64,000 nucleotides of DNA from Armatimonadota bacterium. Its GTDB lineage: Bacteria; Armatimonadota; Hebobacteria; CAIYQO01. Below are positions 43,689 to 51,878 of the stretch, in pieces; position 1 is the stretch's first letter, and every line of letters begins with the position of its first letter. Under the pieces are notes generated by a model that ran no database searches, had not been told where the DNA came from, and saw only the letters and a program-made list of their open reading frames with translations. Where the stretch lies: contig JAKPKV010000077.1 in NCBI GenBank assembly GCA_029553475.1, positions 1 through 64,000 on the forward strand, read 5' to 3'. Made by a program: the position numbers and the translations under genes.

Positions 43689-43964
43689 TCACAAGCCTTT
43701 CGCCGCGATAGTCAGCGGCGCCGTCGGCGCCGGGCTCCCGCCGTGCCGGGCCGTGCGTTTTGCGCGACGAGGTGAGCGCGGGCCACACGCGCGCTCGCGC
43801 TCACGCAATGCGCGCCGTTCCGCAACAAGGTTGGCTTCACGGCGCCGAAGCGAAAGCAGGCCGATTTCACAGACGACATCCTGCGTCTCAACGCGCTCGA
43901 TGGCCGCCTTCACTTTACGCAGGCGCTGCAATTCCGCATTGATCTGTTTGACGGATCGTGTCAT
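43689..43964 (-). CDS. Small coiled-coil partner of a nucleotidyltransferase
   Basis: Product of 91 aa. Start ATG 43964 overlaps the stop of the preceding gene (ATGA) and has the ribosome site GGAAGG 8 bases upstream, so translation is coupled. An earlier GTG at 43973 is less likely. Residues 1-60 are a strongly charged coiled coil (SVKQINAELQRLRKVKAAIE, LLSLRRREANLVAERRALRE); the tail is basic and Pro/Ala-rich (PRSPRRAKRTARHGG). No known family. The gene pair is a candidate toxin-antitoxin or RNA-modifying module. Confidence 0.68.
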   Translation of the reverse strand: MTRSVKQINAELQRLRKVKAAIERVETQDVVCEIGLLSLRRREANLVAERRALRERERACGPRSPRRAKRTARHGGSPAPTAPLTIAAKGL

Positions 43965-44506
43965 ACCGAACACCTTCCAAGCTCATATTCCCCCAACAGC
44001 ACGACAGCATACCCTTTTCGGTGTCTTGCAGGATTACCCTCGTCGTATGGCATCTCCTTCACCCGCACGAACTCATTCACAATGTAATCTTTCAGCGATA
44101 TGAAGGCATCATAATTCACATGTGTCATCGGACAGCACAGTATGAGAAAGGGATGCGCCATATACCTTGCTTTTGCCGTATCAACTTGCTCTAACTCGTT
44201 TCGGACAAACGCCTGGGCCTCGGAACTACTGGTGTTAAACAGGTCGTGCTCAATGAAAACGGCAACATCTACATCGTCCGGCTCCGGCTTTCCAGTGGTG
44301 AAGGAACCATTCACATACCAATACCCGACCAAACCTCGGGAGAGCAGATCCCCCCGCAGCCGCACCAGTCCGGCGAATAGTTGCGGCCGTCGAACGGAAT
44401 ATGGAAACGCTCGGACGAAATCCTCCTCCAGTGCTGCCATAGTATACGGGTGCGGACCTGCTGACAGCAAGCCGTACTCGTTGAAAATGTCCGCCATCTC
44501 TCGCAT
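43961..44506 (-). CDS. Nucleotidyltransferase-like protein (DUF6932 type)
   Basis: Protein of 181 aa with a nucleotidyltransferase-like motif: YWYVNGSFTTGKPEPDDVDV (Gly-Ser helix, then D-x-D at DVDVAVF). Later AFVRNELEQVDTAKARYMAH and HPFLILCCPMTHVNYDAFIS. This matches DUF6932, often found in two-gene defence or toxin-antitoxin loci; the activity is not established to my knowledge. Starts at ATG 44506 or 44497 are both possible; 44506 is used. It is divergently transcribed from the NTF2-like gene at 44746. It overlaps the downstream coiled-coil gene by ATGA. AT-richer than the window average. Confidence 0.74.
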   Translation of the reverse strand: MREMADIFNEYGLLSAGPHPYTMAALEEDFVRAFPYSVRRPQLFAGLVRLRGDLLSRGLVGYWYVNGSFTTGKPEPDDVDVAVFIEHDLFNTSSSEAQAFVRNELEQVDTAKARYMAHPFLILCCPMTHVNYDAFISLKDYIVNEFVRVKEMPYDEGNPARHRKGYAVVLLGEYELGRCSV

Positions 44507-44745
44507 ACAGCCAATCCTAACCGTAGGTCCATGACGAGACCTTTTGCCTTCGCCCCGCGCGGAAAAATTCACGCCTGGAGGAACGCACCCAGGTAGAGTA
44601 ACCCACAATTCGACCGCAAGCAGACGATCTCCTGCTGGCCGCCAGAGATGATATACTACCTATATCGCCGTTGTGAGCAGGAGACGGCCCCTGCTTCGTC
44701 AAATACTCTCCCCGAACGGACGATTCTACTCCAGAGGAGCTGGCG

Positions 44746-45240
44746 ATGCACACTTCGGATAAGTGGCTGATCGGCATCGTCATCGGCGCCGCGCTGCTGG
44801 TGTGCGCGGCGGTGGCGGTGACGGTGCTGCGCCCGAAACCGGCCTACCGCGCCGACGACACCCCTGCCGGCGTCACGCACAACTACCTGCTCGCGCTCAA
44901 GCAGCGGGACTACGCCCGGGCCTATGGCTATCTGTCGCCGACGCTGTCCGGTTATCCGCCGACGCTGGGGGCGTTCACGCGGGACATTGAGGACCAGGCG
45001 TATCACTTCGACTTCGACAACGTCTCCCTGGAGACGGGCGACACGCGCGCGCTCAGTGATCGGACCATCGTGACGGTGAAGCGGACCACCTTTTCCTCGG
45101 ATGGGCTCTTCGGCAGCAACGCCTATACCTCCACCTTCGACGTGGCCCTGCGGCGCGAGGGCGCGGCGTGGAAGATCATCCACGCTGACGCATACTGGTC
45201 GTGGGAGTGGGAGCGGAAGCCGCGCGACGCGGCGCGGTGA
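44746..45240 (+). CDS. Membrane-anchored NTF2-like/DUF4878-type protein
   Basis: Protein of 164 aa. An N-terminal membrane helix (about 7-28) is followed by an extracytoplasmic NTF2/lumazine-like domain: TPAGVTHNYLLALKQRDYAR, AYGYLSPTL, and a C-terminal strand pattern VALRREGAAWKIIHADAYWS. This fold is common in lipoproteins and in membrane-anchored sensors with unknown ligand. Start ATG follows AGAGGAGCTGGCG. It is the first gene of an operon with the DUF5671 gene 12 bases downstream. Confidence 0.75.
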   Translation: MHTSDKWLIGIVIGAALLVCAAVAVTVLRPKPAYRADDTPAGVTHNYLLALKQRDYARAYGYLSPTLSGYPPTLGAFTRDIEDQAYHFDFDNVSLETGDTRALSDRTIVTVKRTTFSSDGLFGSNAYTSTFDVALRREGAAWKIIHADAYWSWEWERKPRDAAR

Positions 45241-45252
45241 AAGGACGACACG

Positions 45253-47226
45253 ATGTCAACGGCAGGCCGCTGGTATGCCTACCTCATCAGCCTCATCAGC
45301 CTGCAAGCCGTCGTCTGGGCGCTGATCGCGCTGGGGCGGTTGCTGCTCGCGGCGGGCGCCGTCGGGGATACCGGCGATGCGCTGGCACGGAACGTGGCGA
45401 TTGTCGTCATCGCCCTGCCCATCTACCTGGGCCATTGGCGCTGGGTGCGCCGGCAGATGGATGAGCGCGCCACCCTCGTCGGGCGCCTGTATCTCTACGT
45501 CGTCTCGGGCGCGCTGCTCGTCCCCATGCTCGCCAACGCCTACGATCTGCTGGCCGGCCTGCTGGCGTTGCCCTTCCCCGACGCGCCGCATTGGCGCGGA
45601 GCGGCCGGGGACACGGGGGTCTTCCAGACGTCGCTCCTGCACGCGCTGGTGGCCCTCCTCGTGCTCGGCAGCGTCTGGACGTATCACTGCCTGCTGCTGG
45701 CGGGCGACGCGCGGGCGGTGCCTGATGCCGACGCCGCCGCGGTCATCCGCCGCCTGTACCTGCTGCTCTTTTGCGCCATCGGCCTGACGATGGCGATTTT
45801 TGCGCTGATTGGCCTGCTGACGTGGCTGCTGGCGCAATTCCCGCTGACCACGCCGGCGATCCGCGCCCCGGCGGGCTGGACCGACAACCTCGCGCTGCTG
45901 CTGGTCGGCGGCGCGCTGTTCCGGCTCTGCTGGGGGCAGGCGCAGCGGCTTTTTACCTCCGGGCAGGAAGGCGAAGAGCAGTCGCTGACGCGCAAGCTCT
46001 ACCTGTATGCCGTCCTCTTCATCAGCGCGCTCGCCACCGTCACCGGCCTCACCATCTTCCTCGCCGAGGTGCTGCGGCGCGGCTTCGGCCTGCCGCCCGA
46101 TACCGACCTGCGCCGGCCGTTCGCCGCCATCCTCGTGCTGGCGGCCGTGTGGGGCTTCCACGCGGTGGTGCTGCGCGAAGACGCCCGGCAGGCGGATGAA
46201 GCGCCCCGGCAGGCGCAGATCCGCCGGCTCTACTGGTATCTGATGGCGGCCATCGGCCTGTCGGCGTTCCTCATCGGCCTGGCCGGGGTCATCGGGCACC
46301 TTATCACCCTGCTTGCCGACGGCGGCTTCGGCGACGCGCTGTTTGCGCAGCTCGCCTGGAGCATCGCCGCCCTGCTGGTCGGCCTCCCGGTCTGGATCGT
46401 GCCCTGGCGGGCGGCGCAGCGCGCGGCTGACGCGGAGACCGCCGCCGGCGAAGGGGAACGCGCGTCGCTGGTGCGGCGCGTCTACCTGTATTTCTTCCTC
46501 TTCGTGGCCGCCGTCACCGTGCTCGCCAGCCTGGTGACCGTGGTGTATCGCCTCCTCACGCTGGGCCTCGGCGGCGGCGAGACGCATCTGGTCAGCACGC
46601 TGGCGTCGGCGGTGGCCAATACGCTCATCGGGATCGGCGTGTGGGTCTACCACCTGGCCAGCGTGCGCGCCGATGCGCGGACCAGCGCCCGGGAGAACGC
46701 GGCGCGCGGGATCACCGTCCGCATCGTGATCCTCGACGCCGGCGACGGGCACTTCGGGCGCGCGGCGCTGGAGCGGCTGCGGCGCGAGCTGCCGGACGCC
46801 GCGCTGCTGCCGGTCGGCCTCACCCCGGCGGCGGCCGGGATGCTGGGGGCGGGACCGGAGGCGCTGCCGGACGCGCTGGCGGGCGCCACCCTCATCATCG
46901 CCCCCTGGTATGTCGTCTCCCCGGACGCCGCGGCGGGCGCGGTGACGCCGGACATTGCCCGCGCGGTCGCGGCCAGCCCGGCGCAGAAACTGCTGGTGCC
47001 GCTGCCGGCGCCGGCCTACGCCTGGGTCGGTCTGGCACGCTGGGATCTCGAACTGATCCTGCGCCAGCTCGCGCAGGCCGCCCGCGCCGTCCGCGATGGC
47101 CGCCCGATCAGCTACACGTATCCCATGAGCGGCTGCGCCGTCATCGGCATCATCATCGCCATCCTGCTGCTCCTGCTGCTGCTCGCCATCCCGGTGGTGG
47201 CGTATTTCCTCTTCACGGCACGCTAG
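45253..47226 (+). CDS. DUF5671 multi-pass membrane protein
   Basis: Protein of 657 aa with at least 14 membrane helices. Four or five tandem DUF5671 units can be seen, each starting (V/I)RR(L/V)YLY or RKLYLYA (for example RRLYLLLFCAIGLTMAIFAL; RKLYLYAVLFISALATVTGL; RRVYLYFFLFVAAVTVLASL) and ending in a VW.(Y/F)H helix. Units are separated by charged loops. A soluble domain of about 130 residues (RIVILDAGDGHFGRAALERL) follows. The protein ends in a last membrane helix, GCAVIGIIIAILLLLLLLAI. Function unknown; DUF5671 proteins often sit with NTF2-like proteins. Start follows GAAAGGACGACACG. Confidence 0.82.
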   Translation: MSTAGRWYAYLISLISLQAVVWALIALGRLLLAAGAVGDTGDALARNVAIVVIALPIYLGHWRWVRRQMDERATLVGRLYLYVVSGALLVPMLANAYDLLAGLLALPFPDAPHWRGAAGDTGVFQTSLLHALVALLVLGSVWTYHCLLLAGDARAVPDADAAAVIRRLYLLLFCAIGLTMAIFALIGLLTWLLAQFPLTTPAIRAPAGWTDNLALLLVGGALFRLCWGQAQRLFTSGQEGEEQSLTRKLYLYAVLFISALATVTGLTIFLAEVLRRGFGLPPDTDLRRPFAAILVLAAVWGFHAVVLREDARQADEAPRQAQIRRLYWYLMAAIGLSAFLIGLAGVIGHLITLLADGGFGDALFAQLAWSIAALLVGLPVWIVPWRAAQRAADAETAAGEGERASLVRRVYLYFFLFVAAVTVLASLVTVVYRLLTLGLGGGETHLVSTLASAVANTLIGIGVWVYHLASVRADARTSARENAARGITVRIVILDAGDGHFGRAALERLRRELPDAALLPVGLTPAAAGMLGAGPEALPDALAGATLIIAPWYVVSPDAAAGAVTPDIARAVAASPAQKLLVPLPAPAYAWVGLARWDLELILRQLAQAARAVRDGRPISYTYPMSGCAVIGIIIAILLLLLLLAIPVVAYFLFTAR

Positions 47227-47332
47227 CGATCAGCTCCCCCATGCGGCCGTCCACCATGACGCGGCGCGCCAGGGGAGAATTCCTGCCGTTTCCCATCGAA
47301 ATTGTCGCCGAATCTGACGCCGAAAGTATGGC

Positions 47333-47360
47333 TTGCGCCGGCGCGAAAACGCGGTATAAT
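47333..47360 (+). promoter_or_regulatory. Sigma70-type promoter of the 55-aa membrane protein gene
   Basis: TTGCGC (47333-47338), 16-base spacer, perfect TATAAT (47355-47360). The ATG follows 26 bases later. Confidence 0.72.
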
Positions 47361-47385
47361 ATCACTGAAGAACAGGGGGGCCGAA

Positions 47386-47553
47386 ATGGATGGATTTGGC
47401 GCGGTCATGCAGATCATCCTGTTGGGAGCGGTATGGGGACATCTCGTACTGGCGCTGCTGGTGTTCGGCTTCATGGCGAGCGCGCTCGCCACCCAGGCCG
47501 TGATCGGACTGATCACGCTCCTGCGGAAACATCCGCGCTCGGCCCGCGCATGA
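47386..47553 (+). CDS. Small two-helix membrane protein
   Basis: Product of 55 aa: MDGFGAVMQIILLGAVWGHL, then VLALLVFGFMASALATQAVI and GLITLLRKHPRSARA. One long or two short membrane segments and a basic tail. It has a strong promoter (47333-47360) and a ribosome site CAGGGGGGCCGAA. No family recognised. It could be a small regulatory membrane peptide or a toxin-like component; nothing in the neighbourhood decides this. Confidence 0.65.
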   Translation: MDGFGAVMQIILLGAVWGHLVLALLVFGFMASALATQAVIGLITLLRKHPRSARA

Positions 47554-48095
47554 CATTCCCCCGCCGCCAGGATGGCCAGCCCCGATGGCGTCGCAAAAGA
47601 ATGCGGCCATCGGGACGCCGAGCCAGGCCGGAAGCCCCCAGCAGGCCCGCGCCGAGACTTTTTGTACAGTTTCTCAAAAGATCCATGAGACGATTTCGGT
47701 GCATTGTTTGCGATATATTCCGTGTTTTTCCATCTATTTACGTATGAGATAAGAAAACGAAATTGCTCCCCGACAGGCCCCCTGACCTTCCGCGCCGCGA
47801 CCCCCGCGCCCCCTGCCCCGCGCGCCTCCTCGTCGGCCGTACACTTCCGGTCGAAAATCACCCTTGTCCACAATAGGAAGCCACCCCTCCGCGTTCCACA
47901 CTCGTCCCCTCTCCCGGCCAGGATGGCGGCGGGAGGAGGGGTGAGACCCCGGCAGCGTCGGAGCAGACGGCAACGCCCCTGCCCCTGCTCGCTGAACGGG
48001 AAATGCGGCGTATTGCAGACAGATGTGGTCGAAAATACCCGGCGCCGGCGCGGCATTGGCACAACGCGCGGCCGGGCTACCGCCCGGTCTGGCCA
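47554..48095. other. Gap of 540 bases without a gene
   Basis: No coding frame stands out: frames on both strands are Pro/Arg/Gly-rich shadows. AT-rich patches at 47660-47770 contrast with the surroundings (GTACAGTTTCTCAAAAGATC; CCATCTATTTACGTATGAGA) and could be a promoter-like or foreign scar. A C-rich hairpin-type unit lies at 47910-47945. Confidence 0.4.
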
Positions 48096-48887
48096 TCATC
48101 GCGCCAGCACCCGCGGCTTTGGCGACTTGCGCACGGGCTTGAAGAAGCGGATGTCGGCGGGGTTCACGCCGCTGTCGGCGACGACGCGCGCGAAGTAGGC
48201 GTGTCCGGCAAGCTCGGCGCGGGCGTGCGCATCGAGCCCGGTGGCGACGCGGCAGCCCATGCGGACGGCATGCGCGAGCATGCGCGCGTCGTCGCCGCAG
48301 GGCAGGTGGGCGTTCACTTCGATGGCCACGTCGGCGTCGTGGGCCAGCTTCAGCGTCTCGACGATGATCTCCTCTGGCACCGGACCGGCCTTCGCCAGTT
48401 CGCGGAAGGGATGGCCGAGGATGTCAATGGGGTAGGCGAGCAGCGTCGCGAGCTGCATGATGTGGGCGTCCGGCCATGTCTCGCGCGCGCCGGGCAGGTA
48501 GTGGATGGAGCCGATGACGACATCCAGATACGGCCAGAGCTGCGGCTCCATGCTCAACGTGCCGTCCCAGGCCACCTCCACTTCCAGACCGCGGTAGAGG
48601 CGCTTGCCGTCGCAGGCGGCGGCGGTGCGCTCCAGGAACCGCTCGGTTTTCTCCTCGCGGAAGGCGCGATACGCCCACAGCCGCTCCGGCTCCTCATACC
48701 ACTGGTGCGGCCACGGTCTTTCCTCGGCGGGGATCGCCAGCGCGAACGCGTGCTCGGTGAGCGCGAAGGCCTGCCAGGGGCCGTGGCGCAGCGCCTTGCG
48801 GTAGACGTCGGGGGTCAACTCCGGCTCGGCACAATACGAAAAACGCGCCCCATCACCGGTATGGTTGTGCCAACTGCTCCAGAGCAT
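48096..48887 (-). CDS. PHP-domain phosphoesterase (histidinol-phosphatase-like)
   Basis: Metal-dependent phosphoesterase of 263 aa with a complete PHP site: WHNHTGDG (His-x-His), LTEHAF (Glu-His), GLEVEVAWDG (Glu), IGSIHYLPG (His), DILGHPFRE (His), AIEVNAH and GLDAHARAE (Asp, His). The order matches HisK-type histidinol phosphate phosphatases, but the similar trimetal site is also found in other PHP enzymes. The assignment to histidine synthesis is weak, although hisD lies 48 kb away. Start ATG 48887 is preceded only by a weak site. Confidence 0.85.
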   Translation of the reverse strand: MLWSSWHNHTGDGARFSYCAEPELTPDVYRKALRHGPWQAFALTEHAFALAIPAEERPWPHQWYEEPERLWAYRAFREEKTERFLERTAAACDGKRLYRGLEVEVAWDGTLSMEPQLWPYLDVVIGSIHYLPGARETWPDAHIMQLATLLAYPIDILGHPFRELAKAGPVPEEIIVETLKLAHDADVAIEVNAHLPCGDDARMLAHAVRMGCRVATGLDAHARAELAGHAYFARVVADSGVNPADIRFFKPVRKSPKPRVLAR

Positions 48888-49010
48888 ACGCGACAGCCTA
48901 CCATATTTCCGGGCTGATTGTGAAGCACGGGACGCCGGTCAGCCCGGGGCGGCAGGCTCCGGGCGCGTACCGCGTCGGCATCGGCCGCGCCCACGCGGAC
49001 GTGAGTTCGT

Positions 49011-49027
49011 GCGGAGTGCAACTCCGC
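49011..49027. repeat. REP-like hairpin, family GCGGAGT-GCA-ACTCCGC (copy 4)
   Basis: GCGGAGTGCAACTCCGC followed by GGCCCC, in the 169-base spacer between the PHP and 49057 genes. Confidence 0.85.
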
Positions 49028-49056
49028 GGCCCCAAGATGAAGGGGGGCCTCCGCCG

Positions 49057-49977
49057 TCACGCGGACAAATCCAGCACCCGCGGCTCCCACCCAAGCCGCT
49101 CCAGCATGCGCTGATAATCCTCCGGCGTCATGGCCTCCGGGCGCGTGCCGGCGAGGGCGATGATGACGCCTTCCATCACGTTCGTGCCGAAGCTGCGGCC
49201 CGCGAATTCCGGCGTGGTGCTGACCAGCCGCGCCGCGCCGCGCGCGCGCAGCAGCGCCAGGTCGCCGTCGGTGGTGGTATTGGTGATGATGACCTTGCCG
49301 TCCAGCCGCGCGGGCATGTAGCGGCGGATGAAGTGAAAATCGCCGGCGATGATGTCGGCCGCGGTGAAGTAGCGGCCATATTTGGCCACCGTTTCATCCT
49401 GCTTCGTCCCGGTGGGGTAGATCATCGAGAAGGGCAGCCGGCAGATGAGGGGCAGCAACAGGCGCGCCAGCGTGCGGAGGCCGCGCAGCGTGGTGATGGG
49501 GAGGGGGATGCCGAGGGCGAAGATGAGATCGCCGAACAGCGTTCGCGCGCCGAGCGCGGGCAGCGTCTCCGCCAGGCCGAAACGGTCCACCCCGCTCACC
49601 AGCAGTACGCGCTTGCCGGCGAAATCCACCACCCCGCGCTCCTGCAGCCACTCCACCGTGCGGCGCTCCAGCGTGTGTTTCAAGCCGCTGCCGTCCACCA
49701 CCGGGGTGATGCGCGCCGCCCGCGCCAGCTTGAGGGCATCGCGGATGATGTATTTACGCCCGTCGGCGACCAGATAGAGATCAATGCCCCCCAGCCCGAT
49801 GGCGTCCACCTGCCCGTCCAACGCGCGGATGAGGCGGATCGCCTTCGCGAAGTCGTCGTCCGTGCCGCGCCGCTCGATGGTCACCTCGCGGCCCAGAAAC
49901 GTCGCGGTGACGACCTTATCGCGCGATGAGGCGCCGAGACTGATGGAGACGACGCGCAGCGGGCGGGTAGCGGTCAT
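49057..49977 (-). CDS. Conserved protein (labelled quinate 5-dehydrogenase-like in some genomes)
   Basis: Protein of 306 aa, start ATG 49977 after CAGG-containing leader; the first ATG at 50004 overlaps the neighbouring gene. Typical blocks: RVVSISLGASSRDK, LIRALDGQVDAIGLGGIDLY, SGVDRFGLAETLPALGA and TNTTTDGDLALLRARGAARL. The GLGGIDLYL motif and overall length match a family seen in Deinococcota, Chloroflexota and Armatimonadota that is auto-annotated as quinate 5-dehydrogenase. I know of no biochemical proof. The nucleotide-binding look of KRVLLVSGVDRFG hints at a Rossmann-like fold. Confidence 0.75.
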   Translation of the reverse strand: MTATRPLRVVSISLGASSRDKVVTATFLGREVTIERRGTDDDFAKAIRLIRALDGQVDAIGLGGIDLYLVADGRKYIIRDALKLARAARITPVVDGSGLKHTLERRTVEWLQERGVVDFAGKRVLLVSGVDRFGLAETLPALGARTLFGDLIFALGIPLPITTLRGLRTLARLLLPLICRLPFSMIYPTGTKQDETVAKYGRYFTAADIIAGDFHFIRRYMPARLDGKVIITNTTTDGDLALLRARGAARLVSTTPEFAGRSFGTNVMEGVIIALAGTRPEAMTPEDYQRMLERLGWEPRVLDLSA

Positions 49978-49996
49978 GGCAGTATACCTGTTCCCG

Positions 49997-50566
49997 TCAG
50001 TCATTCGCCTTCATCGCCCACAATCCCTCCAGCGCGCTCTCTTCGGCGGGGCCGAGGAAGAATACGTAGCCGGCATCGTAGATGCGGTCGAATTCCTCCG
50101 AGTTCCGGCGCAGCAGGCTGGCCATCTTGTGCTCGCCGAAGGCCTGAAACGTGGCGACAAACAGCGCCGCCGCCGCCTGCGCGAACTCCAGGTGCAGTGC
50201 GCGATATTCCGGCGGCGCCGACTCCAAATGCTCGATGGCCTGCTCGCTCAGCCCCAGCCGCTCCTCCATCTCCGCGAAGCGGCTCTGGTACTGCGCCTGC
50301 AGCAGCGCCGCCGCGCGGTCGTTGGCGATGGTCTCCACCGCCCAGGCGATGAGGAAGAAGGTGGCTTCGTTCGGCAGCAGGCCCGCCCGGCGAATTTCCT
50401 GGTACAGCGCCACCCGTTCCTCCGCCGGCGTGTCCGGCGTCAGCCGATGCGCCGGCTCCTCCCAGCTCGTGCCGATGAGCTGATCGCGCAGCGCATCGTC
50501 CAGGTCGGCGGCGAAGTCGTATGCGTTATCGAGATCGTACTCGTCATCGTGAAATTCGTAAGTCAT
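49997..50566 (-). CDS. Acidic cytoplasmic protein of unknown function
   Basis: Protein of 189 aa, strongly acidic. The first 30 residues are Asp/Tyr/Glu-rich (MTYEFHDDEYDLDNAYDFAA), because part of a (GATGAC)-type repeat tract (50524-50552) is read as coding sequence. The remainder is helical: RVALYQEIRRAGLLPNEATF, EMEERLGLSEQAIEHLESAP, MASLLRRNSEEFDRIYDAGY. No known domain. Located 19 bases upstream of the 49057 gene on the same strand, so probably co-transcribed. Start ATG 50566 is preceded by GAGGGGACGAACG. Confidence 0.68.
   Translation of the reverse strand: MTYEFHDDEYDLDNAYDFAADLDDALRDQLIGTSWEEPAHRLTPDTPAEERVALYQEIRRAGLLPNEATFFLIAWAVETIANDRAAALLQAQYQSRFAEMEERLGLSEQAIEHLESAPPEYRALHLEFAQAAAALFVATFQAFGEHKMASLLRRNSEEFDRIYDAGYVFFLGPAEESALEGLWAMKAND
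50524..50552. repeat. (TCGTAC/TCGTCA)-type tract T4, inside a coding start
   Basis: TTATCGAGATCGTACTCGTC, then ATCG; it encodes on the minus strand the DDEYDLDN residues of the neighbouring gene. It is the only one of the six tracts that is translated. Confidence 0.6.
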
Positions 50567-50617
50567 CGTTCGTCCCCTCTTCAGTATGGGCCGGCGAACG
50601 TCCTCGCCCGCCCGCGT

Positions 50618-51637
50618 TCAGTCGCCCGGCGCCGCCAGCATCCCCGCCGCCAGCGCCTCATCCCGCTCCACCCGGCGCAGCAGCGCGACGACGTCCTCCC
50701 AGCGGGTGAGGCGCATCACCTCTTCGCGAAAATGCGCGGCGCCGTAAAAGCCTTTCATGTACCAGGAGATATGCTTGCGCATCTCCCGCACGCCCACGCG
50801 AGGCCCTTTGTCCGCGATGAGCAGCTCGCCGTGCTCGATGGCCATCGCCACGCGTGCGCGCATCGTCGGGCCGGGCAGCATCTCGCCCGTGCGCAGGTAC
50901 TGGTCCACCTCGCCGAAGAGCCACGGGTTGCCCTGCGCGGCGCGGCCGATCATCACCGCGTCGCAGCCCGTCTCCTCAAACATGCGGCGGGCGTCGGCGC
51001 CGGTGCGCACGTCGCCGTTGCCGATCACCGGGATGGACACCGCCGCCTTCACCCGACGGATGACCGCCCAGTCCGCGTGCCCGGCGTTGTGATGCCCTTT
51101 CCCCGGCCGCGGGTGCACGGCGATGCCCGCCAGCCCCTCGTCCTCGGCCACGCGCGCCACGTCCAGCGCGGTCGGACCGTCCGGCGACCAGCAGGCGCGC
51201 ACCTTCACCGTGACGGGCAGGTGGGTGGCGCTCTTCACGGCGCGGAAGGTCGCGCGCACCAGCGCCAGGTCGCGCATCATCGCCGCCCCCGCGCCCAGCT
51301 TCGTCACCTTCGGCACTCCGCAGCCCATGTTGATGTCAATGATGTCCGGCCCCAGCGGGGTGATCAGCTCCGCCGCCTTCGCCAGGTGCTCGGGGTACTG
51401 CCCGAAAATCTGCACCGTCACCGGGTGCTCGCCGGAGTCCACCAGCACCATCGTCCGGGTGCGGGCGTTGTGATACACCAGCGCGTTGGAGGAGACGAAC
51501 TCGGAGACCACCATCCCCGCCCCGTGCCGGCGGCAGAGGATGCGGAAGGCGCGATGCGTCACCCCCGCCATCGGCGCCAGCACCAGCGCGGGCGAGAAAC
51601 GGATATCGGCAATCGTGCACGTCGTCGGAATCGTCAT
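50618..51637 (-). CDS. dusB: tRNA-dihydrouridine synthase B
   Basis: FMN-dependent enzyme of 339 aa that reduces uridine to dihydrouridine in the tRNA D-loop. Conserved elements: LAPMAGVTHRAFRILCRRHG, QIFGQYPEHLAKAAELITPL, DINMGCGVPKVTKLGAGAAM (catalytic Cys106 in MGCGVPK; usual MGCP replaced by MGCG), then KVRACW, IAVHPRPGKGHHNAG and VIGNGDVRTGADARRM. Fold and length are those of DusB. The usual RTR(E/Q)Q motif reads HPRPGKG, an unusual change. TATAAT lies only 11 bases before the ATG, which suggests a leaderless transcript. Start at 51637 agrees with the family N-terminus. Confidence 0.88.
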   Translation of the reverse strand: MTIPTTCTIADIRFSPALVLAPMAGVTHRAFRILCRRHGAGMVVSEFVSSNALVYHNARTRTMVLVDSGEHPVTVQIFGQYPEHLAKAAELITPLGPDIIDINMGCGVPKVTKLGAGAAMMRDLALVRATFRAVKSATHLPVTVKVRACWSPDGPTALDVARVAEDEGLAGIAVHPRPGKGHHNAGHADWAVIRRVKAAVSIPVIGNGDVRTGADARRMFEETGCDAVMIGRAAQGNPWLFGEVDQYLRTGEMLPGPTMRARVAMAIEHGELLIADKGPRVGVREMRKHISWYMKGFYGAAHFREEVMRLTRWEDVVALLRRVERDEALAAGMLAAPGD

Positions 51638-51648
51638 CGCAGCGGAGT

Positions 51649-51654
51649 ATTATA
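51649..51654 (-). promoter_or_regulatory. TATAAT -10 element of dusB, very close to its start codon
   Basis: Minus-strand TATAAT with 11 bases to the ATG. Transcription would begin about 4 bases before the start codon. The -35 region is poor (CTGCAA or CAACTT). Confidence 0.55.
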
Positions 51655-51739
51655 GCACAACGTGTTTTCAAGTTGCAGTGTCTCAGGCAAGGCGGAGTGA
51701 AGACGGGCGGGTGATCCCGATGCCATCGGGACGACTCCG

Positions 51740-51871
51740 GGCGGGCGAGCGTCCCCGCGAGCCGACTCCGGGGGGAAGTCGTATCCGTCGTGCTCGCGAG
51801 ACAGCCTATCTTACCGAACACGACTTCCATCACTTCCCCCGGCGTCGGCTCGCGGGGACGCTCGCCCGCCC
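51740..51871. repeat. Palindromic MITE-like element, copy C
   Basis: Ends GGGCGGGCGAGCGTCCCCGC and complement, nearly identical to copy A. The inner part shows GTCGTGCTCG / CGAACACGAC. It is followed within 10 bases by the 51879 gene's stop. A CCCGATGCCATCGGG hairpin precedes it (51718-51732). Confidence 0.88.
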
Positions 51872-51878
51872 AGGCGCC

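Noticed and set aside
47734-48099. Minus-strand frame of 121 codons in the 47.5-48.1 kb gap
   Set aside because: Low-complexity Gly/Arg content, no ribosome site, and overlap with repeat-like DNA; no credible homology.
51660-51740. A possible rho-independent terminator near 51718-51732 (CCCGAT-GCC-ATCGGG)
   Set aside because: The stem is only 6 bp and no T-run follows; it is better seen as part of the repeat-rich spacer.
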